From NCBI GenBank assembly GCA_903885505.1, contig CAISIU010000101.1:92779-156778 (forward strand): 64,000 bases of DNA. Direction: 5' to 3'. The stretch comes from an uncultured Actinomycetes bacterium. Its GTDB lineage: Bacteria > Actinomycetota > Acidimicrobiia > Acidimicrobiales > RAAP-2. A program made the translations under genes and the position numbers. The first letter of the stretch is position 1; each line of letters starts with the position of its first letter. Under the pieces are notes generated by a model, which searched no databases, had not been told where the DNA came from, and saw nothing but the letters and a program-made list of their open reading frames with translations. This document shows, piece after piece, positions 1 to 8,377 of the stretch.

Positions 1-1
1 A

Positions 2-1228
2 TTGACCTGGGGCCAGAGCTACTACGTGACGGTGTACGCCTCGACGGTCGCGGGTAATTCCTCGTGGGCGTACGCGGGCTACTACGACATCGCCTTGGAA
101 ATCTCCACCACGGTCGACGGCAATAGCACGGTCGTGACGGTCACGAACCACGAACCGGCCCTCTCGAGCGCGTGGATCAACGCTCGTTCCAGCGGACCGA
201 CGCTGCGCTGGTGCGACTTCGAGGGCCTCGACGTCAACGTGGCCCAGATCTGCACCATCAATGGCCTCGAGTACCTCACGGATTACCAATTGACCGCCGA
301 TACGAGCACGTCATGGGGTGCTCGTGTTCTTGCGGTGGCGCCCATCAGCACCGGCAAGTACACCCCTCTGTACGGCTCGACGCCGCCGCGCACCTTTGCG
401 ACCATGTGGAATGACGCACCGCAGGCCACTGCCGTCGATGCCACTCACAATGTGTGGCGCATTGCCAATAGCAGCACCGTCGAGGTGGACTCGTTCGACG
501 GGACCGCACTGGCGACCTACGACCTCAGCGCGGCTCTGCCCGGCGGCGCGTGGCCCGTTCGCCTTGCCGCCTTGCCGCAGGGCGGAGCCGTGGTGGCGCT
601 CAATGGCTACAGCGGCGGCTGGATGTCGCTCGGCGCCATCGTTATTTCGCCCACCGGTGCGGTTACCTACGTCGATGGCAATTCCTCGACGGTGGGCCAG
701 GTGGCGGTGGACCCGGTCACGGGCAATGTCGCCATTACCTCCGGTAGCGGTGTCGCCTTCCTCGACACGACCAACCTCACCTGGTCGAACGTCTTCCCGG
801 GTACCGGCAGTGTCGACACCCGCTACGACTCCGTCGCCTTCGACAGCAGCGGCAACCTGTGGTTCACCGGTAACGGCAACACCAGCTACTTCTACGAAGT
901 CACCAATCCCTTTGGCGACTGGAGTTTGACGACAGTGCCGGTACCAGTGTCGATCAACTACACCAACCAGGTCATGGTGTCGGTGGCGGGCATCTTCTAC
1001 ATCCTCGGTGGCGACAACCAGGTCACCGCGTGGAATCCCGTGACCAATGAGACCACCTCGCTGGGACTGCACAACGAGTTCCCGCAGTCAGCGCAGTGGT
1101 GGGGCCTGAACCTGCCCGCGGTGGCCGGTGTGGGCAATGGATGGATCGCCTTCTCGGTATCCGAATACGGCTGGAACGGCGGACCGGGATCGACAGTCTT
1201 CGAGATGCCGATTCCCGTTTTGTCTTAG
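2..1228 (+). CDS. Secreted/surface beta-propeller-like protein, truncated at the window's 5' edge
   Basis: Open from the window start; Gly/Thr/Asn-rich repeats such as 'DPVTGNVAITSGSGVAFLD' and 'DSSGNLWFTGNGNTSYFYEVTNP' resemble NHL/Vgb-type blades. Confidence 0.5.
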   Translation: MTWGQSYYVTVYASTVAGNSSWAYAGYYDIALEISTTVDGNSTVVTVTNHEPALSSAWINARSSGPTLRWCDFEGLDVNVAQICTINGLEYLTDYQLTADTSTSWGARVLAVAPISTGKYTPLYGSTPPRTFATMWNDAPQATAVDATHNVWRIANSSTVEVDSFDGTALATYDLSAALPGGAWPVRLAALPQGGAVVALNGYSGGWMSLGAIVISPTGAVTYVDGNSSTVGQVAVDPVTGNVAITSGSGVAFLDTTNLTWSNVFPGTGSVDTRYDSVAFDSSGNLWFTGNGNTSYFYEVTNPFGDWSLTTVPVPVSINYTNQVMVSVAGIFYILGGDNQVTAWNPVTNETTSLGLHNEFPQSAQWWGLNLPAVAGVGNGWIAFSVSEYGWNGGPGSTVFEMPIPVLS

Positions 1229-1710
1229 TGGTTCATTCCTCCGGGAATGACCGGACCTTCACACGACCACGGAAAATCAATCCACTGGTCGGTGCTCTTC
1301 CAGGCGTAGTCGGGAATAATCACGCTCTGGGGCTTGTGGTACAGCACCGCAGTGCGAGCATCGCGCACTACACCCTGGCAAAAGTCGTTGACGAGCTTCA
1401 AGGTGTGACCCGAGTCGGCCACATCGTCGACGATAAGTACGACAGAGCCAGATAGGTCCACCTTGTTCGGAACCGGCGGAAGCACCACCGGCATCGCGAG
1501 GCGCTCGTCCACACCGGTATAGAACTCGACGCTCATCATGAAGGCGTTCTTGACGTTGAGGGCGTAACCGAGCCCCGCCCCAAGGAAGAAACCGCCTCGG
1601 GCAATCGACAAGATGATGTCGGGTCGAAAATTGTCGTCAGCGATTCGTTGGGCCAGCTCTCGCGTCGCCTTGCCGAATCCCTCATAGGTCAGGACTTCGC
1701 GCTCGTTCAC
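1225..1710 (-). CDS. Phosphoribosyltransferase (PRTase-type) family protein
   Basis: PRPP-loop-like 'VVLIVDDVADSGHTL' and 'DIILSIARGGFFLG'; GTG start. Confidence 0.85.
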   Translation of the reverse strand: MNEREVLTYEGFGKATRELAQRIADDNFRPDIILSIARGGFFLGAGLGYALNVKNAFMMSVEFYTGVDERLAMPVVLPPVPNKVDLSGSVVLIVDDVADSGHTLKLVNDFCQGVVRDARTAVLYHKPQSVIIPDYAWKSTDQWIDFPWSCEGPVIPGGMNH

Positions 1711-1722
1711 GAAGCCAGTCTA
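1711..1722 (-). promoter_or_regulatory. -10-like TAGACT, 6 nt before GTG (leaderless candidate, phosphoribosyltransferase)
   Basis: minus strand TAGACT-GGCTTC-GTG. Confidence 0.55.
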
Positions 1723-1780
1723 GGCGTCACGCATTTTTAACTCGGGCGAACTACGTTGAGTGAGGGTAAGGGAGAGAACG

Positions 1781-3061
1781 ATGAAGCGAGTAATAGCGGC
1801 CAGTCTGTTGGTGCTGGGTTCCGTCAGCGCCGTGATCTCGACGGCCGGCGCGTCGGCACGTTCCCATGCGTCCACCACGGTGACCTTGGCCCTGCCGAAA
1901 CCCTTTACCCCCGTGGCTCCGGCGGGCGGCCATGACCTGTATCACTGTGAACTGCTGAATCCCCACGTCACCACCGACATGATGATTACGAGCTCGACTT
2001 TCAACGCCGGCGTCCTGGCACAAGACCACCACGCCATTGCCTACCTGGTGCCACCGTCACAGGTGGCTCGGGCCACCGCGCTCGATGGCGGTGGCAAGGG
2101 ATGGACCTGCTTCGGTGGTCCCGGCCTACTCGCCGGCTCCGTCGACAACCTGGGCTCCGCCCCCTGGCTGGCGGCGTGGTCGCCAGGTCACGGCCCGACC
2201 GTAGAGCCCGCGGGTACAGGTGTCTCGTTGCCCGCCGGTTCACTCATCATCTTGCAGATTCACTTCAACTTGTTGGCGAGCCACAAGCCCGATAAGTCAT
2301 CGCTGTCTCTGACCATGCGGCCTGCGGCGGGATCGGGTCTCGTGGCCATGAACACCCTGTTATTGCCGGCAGCCCTCGACGTGCCGTGCCCGCCGGGCAT
2401 CACCGGAAAGCTCTGTTCGCGCTCGGCATCACTCGCTGATATTTCCAAGCGTTTCGGCGCGAGCGCCGCGAACTTTGACAACATCCTCGAAGCGGTATGT
2501 CATGGTGGCACGATTGTTCCGGGAACTAGCGCCACTTGTACCTGGCCGGTGGGATCGACGCAATACATCTGGCAAGTAACCCCACACATGCACCTTTTGG
2601 GCACGTCATTTAAGGCCGTGTTGAATGCGGGCACGTCGCGGGCGCAGACTCTGGTGGACGTGCCGTCGTATGACTTCCACTACCAAATCAGTCACGTGGA
2701 GCCAACGCCGATTCGCATCCAGAGCGGTGACACCATCACGACGACCTGCACCTTCGATCCGACGCTGCGCCAGAAGTTGCCCTACCTCAAGGCACTTCCG
2801 CCGCGCTACATCTTGTGGGCTGATGGCTCGAGTGACGAAATGTGTCTCGGTATTTTCGGAGTGACGAATGCACTGGCAACGCCGAGCACCGTATTGCCGG
2901 CCCACCAGGTCAGTCAGGTGATGTGGCCGGCCAGTATTGCGGCGGTCGCCTCGCGCATCTCCATCATGGGCGTTCTCAGTGGCACCGATGCGTCGGGAAC
3001 GGCCCCTCGAACCTTGGCGGATATCGAAGCGATGGTGAAGGCGGGCTTCTGCGCGCCCTAA
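1781..3061 (+). CDS. Copper type II ascorbate-dependent monooxygenase-like secreted protein (PHM/DBM fold)
   Basis: Signal peptide; 'QDHHAIAYLV' (HH), 'LQIHFNLL' (H), 'VTPHMHLLG' (HxH), 'SDEMCLGIF' (Met). ORF track starts at 1760; the ATG at 1781 follows GGAGAG. Confidence 0.75.
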   Translation: MKRVIAASLLVLGSVSAVISTAGASARSHASTTVTLALPKPFTPVAPAGGHDLYHCELLNPHVTTDMMITSSTFNAGVLAQDHHAIAYLVPPSQVARATALDGGGKGWTCFGGPGLLAGSVDNLGSAPWLAAWSPGHGPTVEPAGTGVSLPAGSLIILQIHFNLLASHKPDKSSLSLTMRPAAGSGLVAMNTLLLPAALDVPCPPGITGKLCSRSASLADISKRFGASAANFDNILEAVCHGGTIVPGTSATCTWPVGSTQYIWQVTPHMHLLGTSFKAVLNAGTSRAQTLVDVPSYDFHYQISHVEPTPIRIQSGDTITTTCTFDPTLRQKLPYLKALPPRYILWADGSSDEMCLGIFGVTNALATPSTVLPAHQVSQVMWPASIAAVASRISIMGVLSGTDASGTAPRTLADIEAMVKAGFCAP

Positions 3062-3065
3062 GGAC

Positions 3066-3542
3066 TTAGGCCGTCGGGCGAACGAGATCGGCGACGATGA
3101 TTTTGCTCATGGTCATCATCTGCTCGAAGGCGTAGCCCGAGACCTCGGGGTCGGGCGACCCTAGGTAGTCACCTAGTTGGCGGGGGATGACTTGCCAGCG
3201 AACACCGAATCGGTCCTGGCACCAGCCACAGCGGCTATCGGCGCCACCATCGGCGATTAATGCGTTCCACAAGCGGTCAACGTCGTCTTGGTCGTCGCAG
3301 GCCACCTGAAAACTGACGGCCTCGCTGTGGGGGAAACCCGGGCCACCATTGAGAGCCACGTAGGGCTGGCCGAAGAGGGTGAAGGCGGCCGTAAGGACGT
3401 CTCCTTCGGGGCGCTGGGCGTCACGCGGGTAGTACGACACGTCGCCCATCTCGGCGCCCGGAAAGAGGCTGACGTAGAACTCCGCCGCCTCCTTCGCCTG
3501 ACCGTCAAACCAGAGGAATGTCGTAATGCCGGAAAGAGCCAT
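3066..3542 (-). CDS. VOC/PhnB-like family protein (3-demethylubiquinone methyltransferase-like fold)
   Basis: 'ITTFLWFDGQAKEAAEFYVSLFPGAEMGDVSYY' and 'WQVIPRQLGDYLGSPD'; start moved to the internal ATG (MALSGITTF). Confidence 0.85.
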   Translation of the reverse strand: MALSGITTFLWFDGQAKEAAEFYVSLFPGAEMGDVSYYPRDAQRPEGDVLTAAFTLFGQPYVALNGGPGFPHSEAVSFQVACDDQDDVDRLWNALIADGGADSRCGWCQDRFGVRWQVIPRQLGDYLGSPDPEVSGYAFEQMMTMSKIIVADLVRPTA

Positions 3543-3554
3543 GTCGCCACGGTA
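3543..3554 (-). promoter_or_regulatory. -10-like TACCGT, 6 nt before ATG (leaderless candidate, VOC protein)
   Basis: minus strand TACCGT-GGCGAC-ATG. Confidence 0.55.
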
Positions 3555-3580
3555 TCGCCGTTGCCGAGACCGCAAAATTG

Positions 3581-3656
3581 TGGTGGGTCAGGTGGGACTC
3601 GAACCCACAGCCACTGGATTAAAAGTCCATTGCGCTACCGATTGCGCCACTGACCC
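3581..3656 (-). tRNA. tRNA-Lys (anticodon TTT), CCA encoded
   Basis: Acceptor GGGTCAG/CTGACCC, D arm GCGCAATCGGTAGCGC, anticodon loop CTTTTAA, T loop GTTCGAG, 3' ACCA. Confidence 0.95.
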
Positions 3657-3705
3657 CAGGGGCAAATCCTACCCCTCACACCGAAAGCGCTCGCCGGGGA
3701 CTTGG

Positions 3706-3718
3706 TAGCCTGCGGGGC
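3706..3718 (+). promoter_or_regulatory. -10-like TAGCCT, 7 nt before GTG (leaderless candidate, DksA-like)
   Basis: TAGCCT-GCGGGGC-GTG. Confidence 0.5.
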
Positions 3719-3913
3719 GTGAGTGACACGACCAACGAATCCGTCCAGGCCATCGAGCGCACCTTGGTGGGCGTCGAGACGATTTTGTCGCGTATGAGCG
3801 CTGGCACCTTTCGCTCCTGCGAAGTCTGCGGCGCCGACATTGATGACGAGTTATTGGTCGCTGACCCGATGCGCAGCAGCTGCGTCGAGCATCCGCCACT
3901 GTCTGCCGACTAA
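3719..3913 (+). CDS. Small DksA/TraR-type zinc-finger-like protein
   Basis: 64 aa, 'GTFRSCEVCGADIDDELL...SSC' resembles the DksA zinc finger; GTG start. Confidence 0.55.
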   Translation: MSDTTNESVQAIERTLVGVETILSRMSAGTFRSCEVCGADIDDELLVADPMRSSCVEHPPLSAD

Positions 3914-3915
3914 AT

Positions 3916-3947
3916 AAAAAACCCGGCGCCGAGGCGCCGGGTTTTTT
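3916..3947. terminator. Rho-independent, probably bidirectional terminator
   Basis: AAAAAA-CCCGGCGCC-GA-GGCGCCGGG-TTTTTT between two convergent genes. Confidence 0.9.
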
Positions 3948-3962
3948 GTCTCGAAGCGAGAG

Positions 3963-4373
3963 TTACTTCTTGGTCGCCCAGAAGATCTCGGCAATCTGGT
4001 CGATCTCGGCGATCAAGCGGTCAGCCACGGCGACGTCGTTGGTCTTCTTGGCTTCGCCCGCGCTCTTGGTGGCCTTCCAGAAAAGGTCGTGCAGCTCGGG
4101 GTAGGTCGCCAGGTGCTCGGGCTTGAAGTAGTCCGTCCACAGAACCCACAGGTGGTGCTTGGTCAGCTCAGCGCGCTCTTCCTTGATGGTCGTGGCGCGA
4201 ACCTTAAAGTCCGCGTCGCTCGAGGCGGCGTACTTTTCCATGCAGGCCTTGACTGACTGGGCCTCAAGACGGGCCTGAGCCGGGTCGTAGACGCCGCAGG
4301 GCAGGTCGCAGTGGGCCGACGCGGTCAACGTGGTGCCGCTCAGCAGGTGGCGAATGGCAGATGACATGCTCAT
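3963..4373 (-). CDS. sodN: Nickel superoxide dismutase
   Basis: Nickel hook 'HCDLPCGVYDP' after leader ...TASA; full-length 136 aa. Confidence 0.97.
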   Translation of the reverse strand: MSMSSAIRHLLSGTTLTASAHCDLPCGVYDPAQARLEAQSVKACMEKYAASSDADFKVRATTIKEERAELTKHHLWVLWTDYFKPEHLATYPELHDLFWKATKSAGEAKKTNDVAVADRLIAEIDQIAEIFWATKK

Positions 4374-4420
4374 AGGGTTACCTTTCTTTCCAGCATCGGC
4401 GATGAAAGGGATACACCGAC

Positions 4421-4774
4421 GTGCTCCGCAGGCTAGCGAGGATGGCGAGGCGCAGTGTCATTTCGGCCCTGTCCGCCGCGTGGCGACCCGTCGAGGTCGA
4501 GGGATGCTCCATGCTCCCTACCTACCTCCCCGGCGAGGAGATTTGGGCCCGCCGGCTCTGGCGCACGCCACGGGTGGGCGAGGTGGTCGTGGCTCGAGAT
4601 CCGCAGCGCCCCGGACAATGGATTATCAAGCGGGTGGCCCAGGTCTCGGCCGCGGGAATTGAACTTCGCGGCGATAATTCGGAGGCTTCGACCGATTCGC
4701 GAGACTTTGGGCTCGTGGGCCGCCGCGACGTCCTTTACGTCGTACCCCATTCGAGGCGTACTGTAAAAGAGTGA
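4421..4774 (+). CDS. sodX: Nickel-type SOD maturation protease, S26 family
   Basis: 'GCSMLPTYLPGEEIW' (catalytic Ser) and 'IIKRVAQV...GDNSEASTDSRDFG'; divergent from sodN. Confidence 0.92.
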   Translation: MLRRLARMARRSVISALSAAWRPVEVEGCSMLPTYLPGEEIWARRLWRTPRVGEVVVARDPQRPGQWIIKRVAQVSAAGIELRGDNSEASTDSRDFGLVGRRDVLYVVPHSRRTVKE

Positions 4775-5142
4775 GCAACGACATTTTTGGCGAATCGCTG
4801 GGCGAATTTATTCGCGAAAAGCGCCAACGGGCCGAACTGTCGCTGCGTAAGTTGGCTGAACTGGCCGATGTGTCCAGCGTGTATCTCTCGCAGATCGAAG
4901 GCGGTCTTCGTCGTCCCTCCGCGGACATCATGCAAAAGATTGCCAAGGGTCTACAGCTATCGGCGGAGACCTTGTACGTGCGAGCGGGATTGCTCGATGA
5001 GGAGCGGTCGGGCACGACCGAAGCGGTCATTATGAGCGACCCGCGCCTCAGCGACGCCCAGAGAAATGCCCTTCTCACCATTTTGCGCAGTTTCCTCGCG
5101 GACAATGCCCCCGATGGCCCCTCGGGCGACACCAGCCGGTAG
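4771..5142 (+). CDS. XRE-family helix-turn-helix regulator
   Basis: 'LGEFIREKRQRAELSLRKLAELADVSSVYLSQIEGGLRRPSADIMQKIAKGL'. Confidence 0.9.
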   Translation: MSNDIFGESLGEFIREKRQRAELSLRKLAELADVSSVYLSQIEGGLRRPSADIMQKIAKGLQLSAETLYVRAGLLDEERSGTTEAVIMSDPRLSDAQRNALLTILRSFLADNAPDGPSGDTSR

Positions 5143-5151
5143 GTTGACGAT
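5140..5151 (+). promoter_or_regulatory. -10-like TAGGTT, 6 nt before ATG (leaderless candidate, mshA)
   Basis: TAGGTT-GACGAT-ATG; TAG is also the stop of the XRE gene. Confidence 0.5.
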
Positions 5152-6366
5152 ATGGCGCGTTTTGCCGTGATTTCCTTTCATACGTCGCCCCTCGCCCAAC
5201 CAGGCACGGGCGATGGCGGTGGAATGAACGTGTACGTCCGCGAATTGTCGGCCTCGCTCGCACGTGCGGGTCACGACGTCGACATCTACACCCGGCGCGA
5301 CCAGCCACACCAAGCCGCCACCGTGGTGGTGGAGCCGGGCCTTCGGGTGCACCACGTCACGGCCGGTCCCGCCACGAATGTTGAAAAGGGTGATTTGCGG
5401 CTCTACGTCAGCGATTTCGCTCGTGAAGTCTCCCTCCTCTTTCGTTCCCATCGCCCGGACATCATCCATTCGCATTATTGGCTGAGTGCCATCGCCGGTC
5501 ACGAACTGAAGCACGAATTCAACGTGCCACACTTCGTGACCTTCCACACCTTGGAGCGCGTGAAGGCCGAAACCTTCGAGATGGAATCGGAAAGTCGCGG
5601 CATCGAAGAAGAACAAATCATTGGCTGTGCCGACGCCGTCTTTGCCAGCGGCGACACCGAAGCTAACCAAATCATGTCGCACTACAGCGCCGATCCCGCG
5701 CGCGTCGTCACAGTGCCCCTCGGCGTAGACCACGCCATTTTTTCGCCCGGAGATCGCGGGCAAGCACGGTGCGCCTCGCACCTCGCTGTTCGTGAACCGC
5801 TCATCTTGTTCGTGGGACGCCTTCAGCGCCTGAAGGGTGTTGACCTGGCGCTTGAGGCCTTCATCACCCTGCGTCAGCGTGGCCACGACGCGCACCTCGC
5901 CATCATTGGCGGCCCGAGTGGCCCCACGGGAAGTGACACCCTTCGCCTCATTCACCAGCGCATCGCCGACGAAAACTTGGTGGGCGACGTGAGCCTCGTG
6001 GCGCCACAATCGCACGTCTCGCTGTCGACGTGGTATCGCGCTGCCAATGTGACGGTCATGCCCTCACGAGCCGAAAGCTTCGGATTGGTCGCCCTTGAAT
6101 CACAGGCCTGCGGCACGCCGGTGGTGGCGTCGCGCCTCGGCGGATTGCCGCTCATTGTCCACGATGGCGAGACGGGCCGACTGCTCAACTCTCGTGAGCC
6201 TGAGGAGTGGGCGGACGCCTTGTGGGAGGTCATCGCCGATGAGGGTGACTTGGCTCGTGGCGCCGCCACCTCCGCGCGCGCCTTTACCTGGTCGACGTCG
6301 GCACGCATCGTGGCGGATCTCGCGGTGAGTGTCCGCGCCCGCCGCCTCCTTGACTGCTGGGCGTGA
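5152..6366 (+). CDS. mshA: D-inositol-3-phosphate glycosyltransferase (mycothiol biosynthesis)
   Basis: GT-B/GT4 'FHTSPLAQPGTGDGGGMNVYVRELSASLARAGHDVDIYTR'; followed by ybjN as in mycobacteria. Confidence 0.85.
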   Translation: MARFAVISFHTSPLAQPGTGDGGGMNVYVRELSASLARAGHDVDIYTRRDQPHQAATVVVEPGLRVHHVTAGPATNVEKGDLRLYVSDFAREVSLLFRSHRPDIIHSHYWLSAIAGHELKHEFNVPHFVTFHTLERVKAETFEMESESRGIEEEQIIGCADAVFASGDTEANQIMSHYSADPARVVTVPLGVDHAIFSPGDRGQARCASHLAVREPLILFVGRLQRLKGVDLALEAFITLRQRGHDAHLAIIGGPSGPTGSDTLRLIHQRIADENLVGDVSLVAPQSHVSLSTWYRAANVTVMPSRAESFGLVALESQACGTPVVASRLGGLPLIVHDGETGRLLNSREPEEWADALWEVIADEGDLARGAATSARAFTWSTSARIVADLAVSVRARRLLDCWA

Positions 6367-6830
6367 GTTTGTCGCTTCCCGACGTCGTTCGCCAGTGGTT
6401 GGCCGAGGGCGACGGTCACGGCTGGGAATGCGTCGGGCATATCGAGCCACTTCGTGATGACCGCGACCGACCGGTGGCCTTGGTGCACATTCCCGTCGCC
6501 GATAAGGGTCGCCTCACCTTGTGGTTCACCGTCGACCAGCGATCCGTTCTCGTCGAGAGTGAAGTACTGCCGGCGCCGGAAAGTAATGAGCTGGCGGCCT
6601 ACGAATTCATGATGACGAAGAATCGCGAGCTCTTTGACGTGCACTTCGCCCGCGGTCGTGATGGTGGCCTGTATCTGGTCGGCCGCTTGGACCGCGAATC
6701 ACTCACTGCCGATGATCTCGATCGCGTGACGGGCGCGTCGGTTCGCGCCGTGGAGGAAAATTACGCCTCCCTGGTGGATCTGGCGTTCCCGCAGTGGCGT
6801 CGCCCCTCCCGCCGCCGCGACGCGAACTAG
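6363..6830 (+). CDS. YbjN domain-containing protein
   Basis: Overlaps mshA by 4 bp (GTGA); matches the protein that follows MshA in actinobacteria. Confidence 0.8.
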   Translation: MSLSLPDVVRQWLAEGDGHGWECVGHIEPLRDDRDRPVALVHIPVADKGRLTLWFTVDQRSVLVESEVLPAPESNELAAYEFMMTKNRELFDVHFARGRDGGLYLVGRLDRESLTADDLDRVTGASVRAVEENYASLVDLAFPQWRRPSRRRDAN

Positions 6831-6839
6831 CGTGACCGC
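6828..6839 (+). promoter_or_regulatory. -10-like TAGCGT, 6 nt before ATG (leaderless candidate, proC)
   Basis: TAGCGT-GACCGC-ATG; TAG is also the ybjN-family stop. Confidence 0.5.
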
Positions 6840-7646
6840 ATGGCATACGAACTAGTCATTGTGGGTGGCGGCCGAATTGGTGGCGCCTTGGCTGATGCGC
6901 TGGTGCGCGTGGGTCGCGTCAGCGCTGCGCAGCTCGCCATTGTCGAAGTCGATGCGCAGCGCCGTCTCGAACTTGCCGCCCTCGTGCCCGGAACTCACGT
7001 CACGGCTGACCTGGAACTGGGCGATGTCGATGCGGCGACCGCTGCGATTTTGGCCGTGAAGCCTGATCGCTCCGAAGTGGCCGCTCGCTCGCTGGGTGCC
7101 CTCGGAGTTCGCCGAGTGCTGTCCGTCGTGGCGGGAATGTCCTCCGCGCGCCTCGAGGCCGTCTTTCCTGCGGGTGTCGCGCTGGTACGCGCCATGCCCA
7201 ATATCGCCGTTCTGGTTGGTCGCGGCGTCTCGGCGATTGCCGGTGGCTCGCAAGTCACCAAAGACGACCTCGACTGGGCCGACGGCATCTTGGGGTCCGT
7301 GGGCACGGTGGTGCGGGTCACCGAATCGCATCTCGACACCGTGACCGCGCTGTCCGGATCGATGCCGGCCTACCTCTACCTGGTCGTGGATGCCTTGATC
7401 GAAGCGGGAGTTCACCAGGGCTTGAGTCGCGAATTGTCGACCCAGCTCGTGGTGGACACTTTTGCGGGTTCGGGTGAATTGCTGCAGCACTCGGGGCGAA
7501 GTGCCCACGAACTGCGTGAAGACGTCACGAGTCCCGGTGGCACCACGGCCGCGGGCATTCGCATGCTGGAAGGCCGAGCCGTGCGGGCCGCCTTCTTGGA
7601 AGCGGTCGCCGCCGCCGCCGAGCGCAGCCGCCAACTTGGCCGCTAG
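6840..7646 (+). CDS. proC: Pyrroline-5-carboxylate reductase
   Basis: N-terminal Rossmann 'VIVGGGRIGGALADALV'; 'LVRAMPNIAVLVGRGVSAIAGG'; 'VTSPGGTTAAGIRMLE'. Confidence 0.93.
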   Translation: MAYELVIVGGGRIGGALADALVRVGRVSAAQLAIVEVDAQRRLELAALVPGTHVTADLELGDVDAATAAILAVKPDRSEVAARSLGALGVRRVLSVVAGMSSARLEAVFPAGVALVRAMPNIAVLVGRGVSAIAGGSQVTKDDLDWADGILGSVGTVVRVTESHLDTVTALSGSMPAYLYLVVDALIEAGVHQGLSRELSTQLVVDTFAGSGELLQHSGRSAHELREDVTSPGGTTAAGIRMLEGRAVRAAFLEAVAAAAERSRQLGR

Positions 7647-7656
7647 ACGCGGTCTC

Positions 7657-7668
7657 TAAACTCAACTC
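7657..7668 (+). promoter_or_regulatory. -10-like TAAACT, 6 nt before GTG (leaderless candidate, rex)
   Basis: TAAACT-CAACTC-GTG. Confidence 0.55.
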
Positions 7669-8358
7669 GTGCCGGGCCCCCGCCGCAGCCTTCCAGAGCC
7701 GACTCTCGCGCGTCTGCCCGTGTATCAACGCATCGCCGTTGAATTCGACCGCCGTGACCGCGGCATCATTCTTGACTCCACGACCCTGGGTCGTCTCGCG
7801 GGCGTCGCGCCGGCCACCGTTCGCCGAGACCTGTCCTACCTCGGCGCCCTCGGCACTCGAGGGGCCGGTTATGACCCCGCCACCTTGGTGAGCCAGATTG
7901 ACGAGGTCCTCGGCCGCTCCACGGTCCTAGACGTCGCGGTGATCGGGATGGGAAACCTGGGGCGAGCCCTCGTGAACTCGTCGAACTTCCTCGGGGGTGT
8001 GGCGTCGCTCACCGCTCTCTACGACAGTGATCCCTCGGTGATCGGTACCTCCATTGCAGGGGTGCCGGTGAGCGACATCGCCGCGGGTATCGCGTCGGTC
8101 CCCATGGCCGTGATTTGCACACCGCCCGAGGTCGCCCAGGAGGTCGCTGACCAACTGGTGGCCGCCGGCACGCACGCCATCTTGAACTTCGCCCCCATCG
8201 TCATCACCGTGCCTCTGGGTGTAGCAGTTCGTTACGTGGACTTCTCCATTGAATTGCAAATCCTCGCGTACCAACTGATGAATGGCACTGGACCATTGGG
8301 TGGTGGCGTTCTGCACACCCTCGGCATCACGCCACCCGTTCGCCGGCCCGGGTCCTAG
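7669..8358 (+). CDS. rex: Redox-sensing transcriptional repressor Rex
   Basis: Winged helix 'LARLPVYQRIAVEFDRRDRGIILDSTTLGRLAGVAPATVRRDLSYLG' and 'VIGMGNLGRAL'; C-terminal 'VDFSIELQILAYQLMNG'. Confidence 0.95.
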   Translation: MPGPRRSLPEPTLARLPVYQRIAVEFDRRDRGIILDSTTLGRLAGVAPATVRRDLSYLGALGTRGAGYDPATLVSQIDEVLGRSTVLDVAVIGMGNLGRALVNSSNFLGGVASLTALYDSDPSVIGTSIAGVPVSDIAAGIASVPMAVICTPPEVAQEVADQLVAAGTHAILNFAPIVITVPLGVAVRYVDFSIELQILAYQLMNGTGPLGGGVLHTLGITPPVRRPGS

Positions 8359-8377
8359 GCTGACCGGGGGAGGCAAC

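Noticed and set aside
2-3061. Possible split PAM system (PHM-like monooxygenase with a PAL-like propeller partner)
   Set aside because: The propeller has too few histidines for PAL zinc ligands, is truncated, and the genes are separated by an opposite-strand gene. Not supportable.
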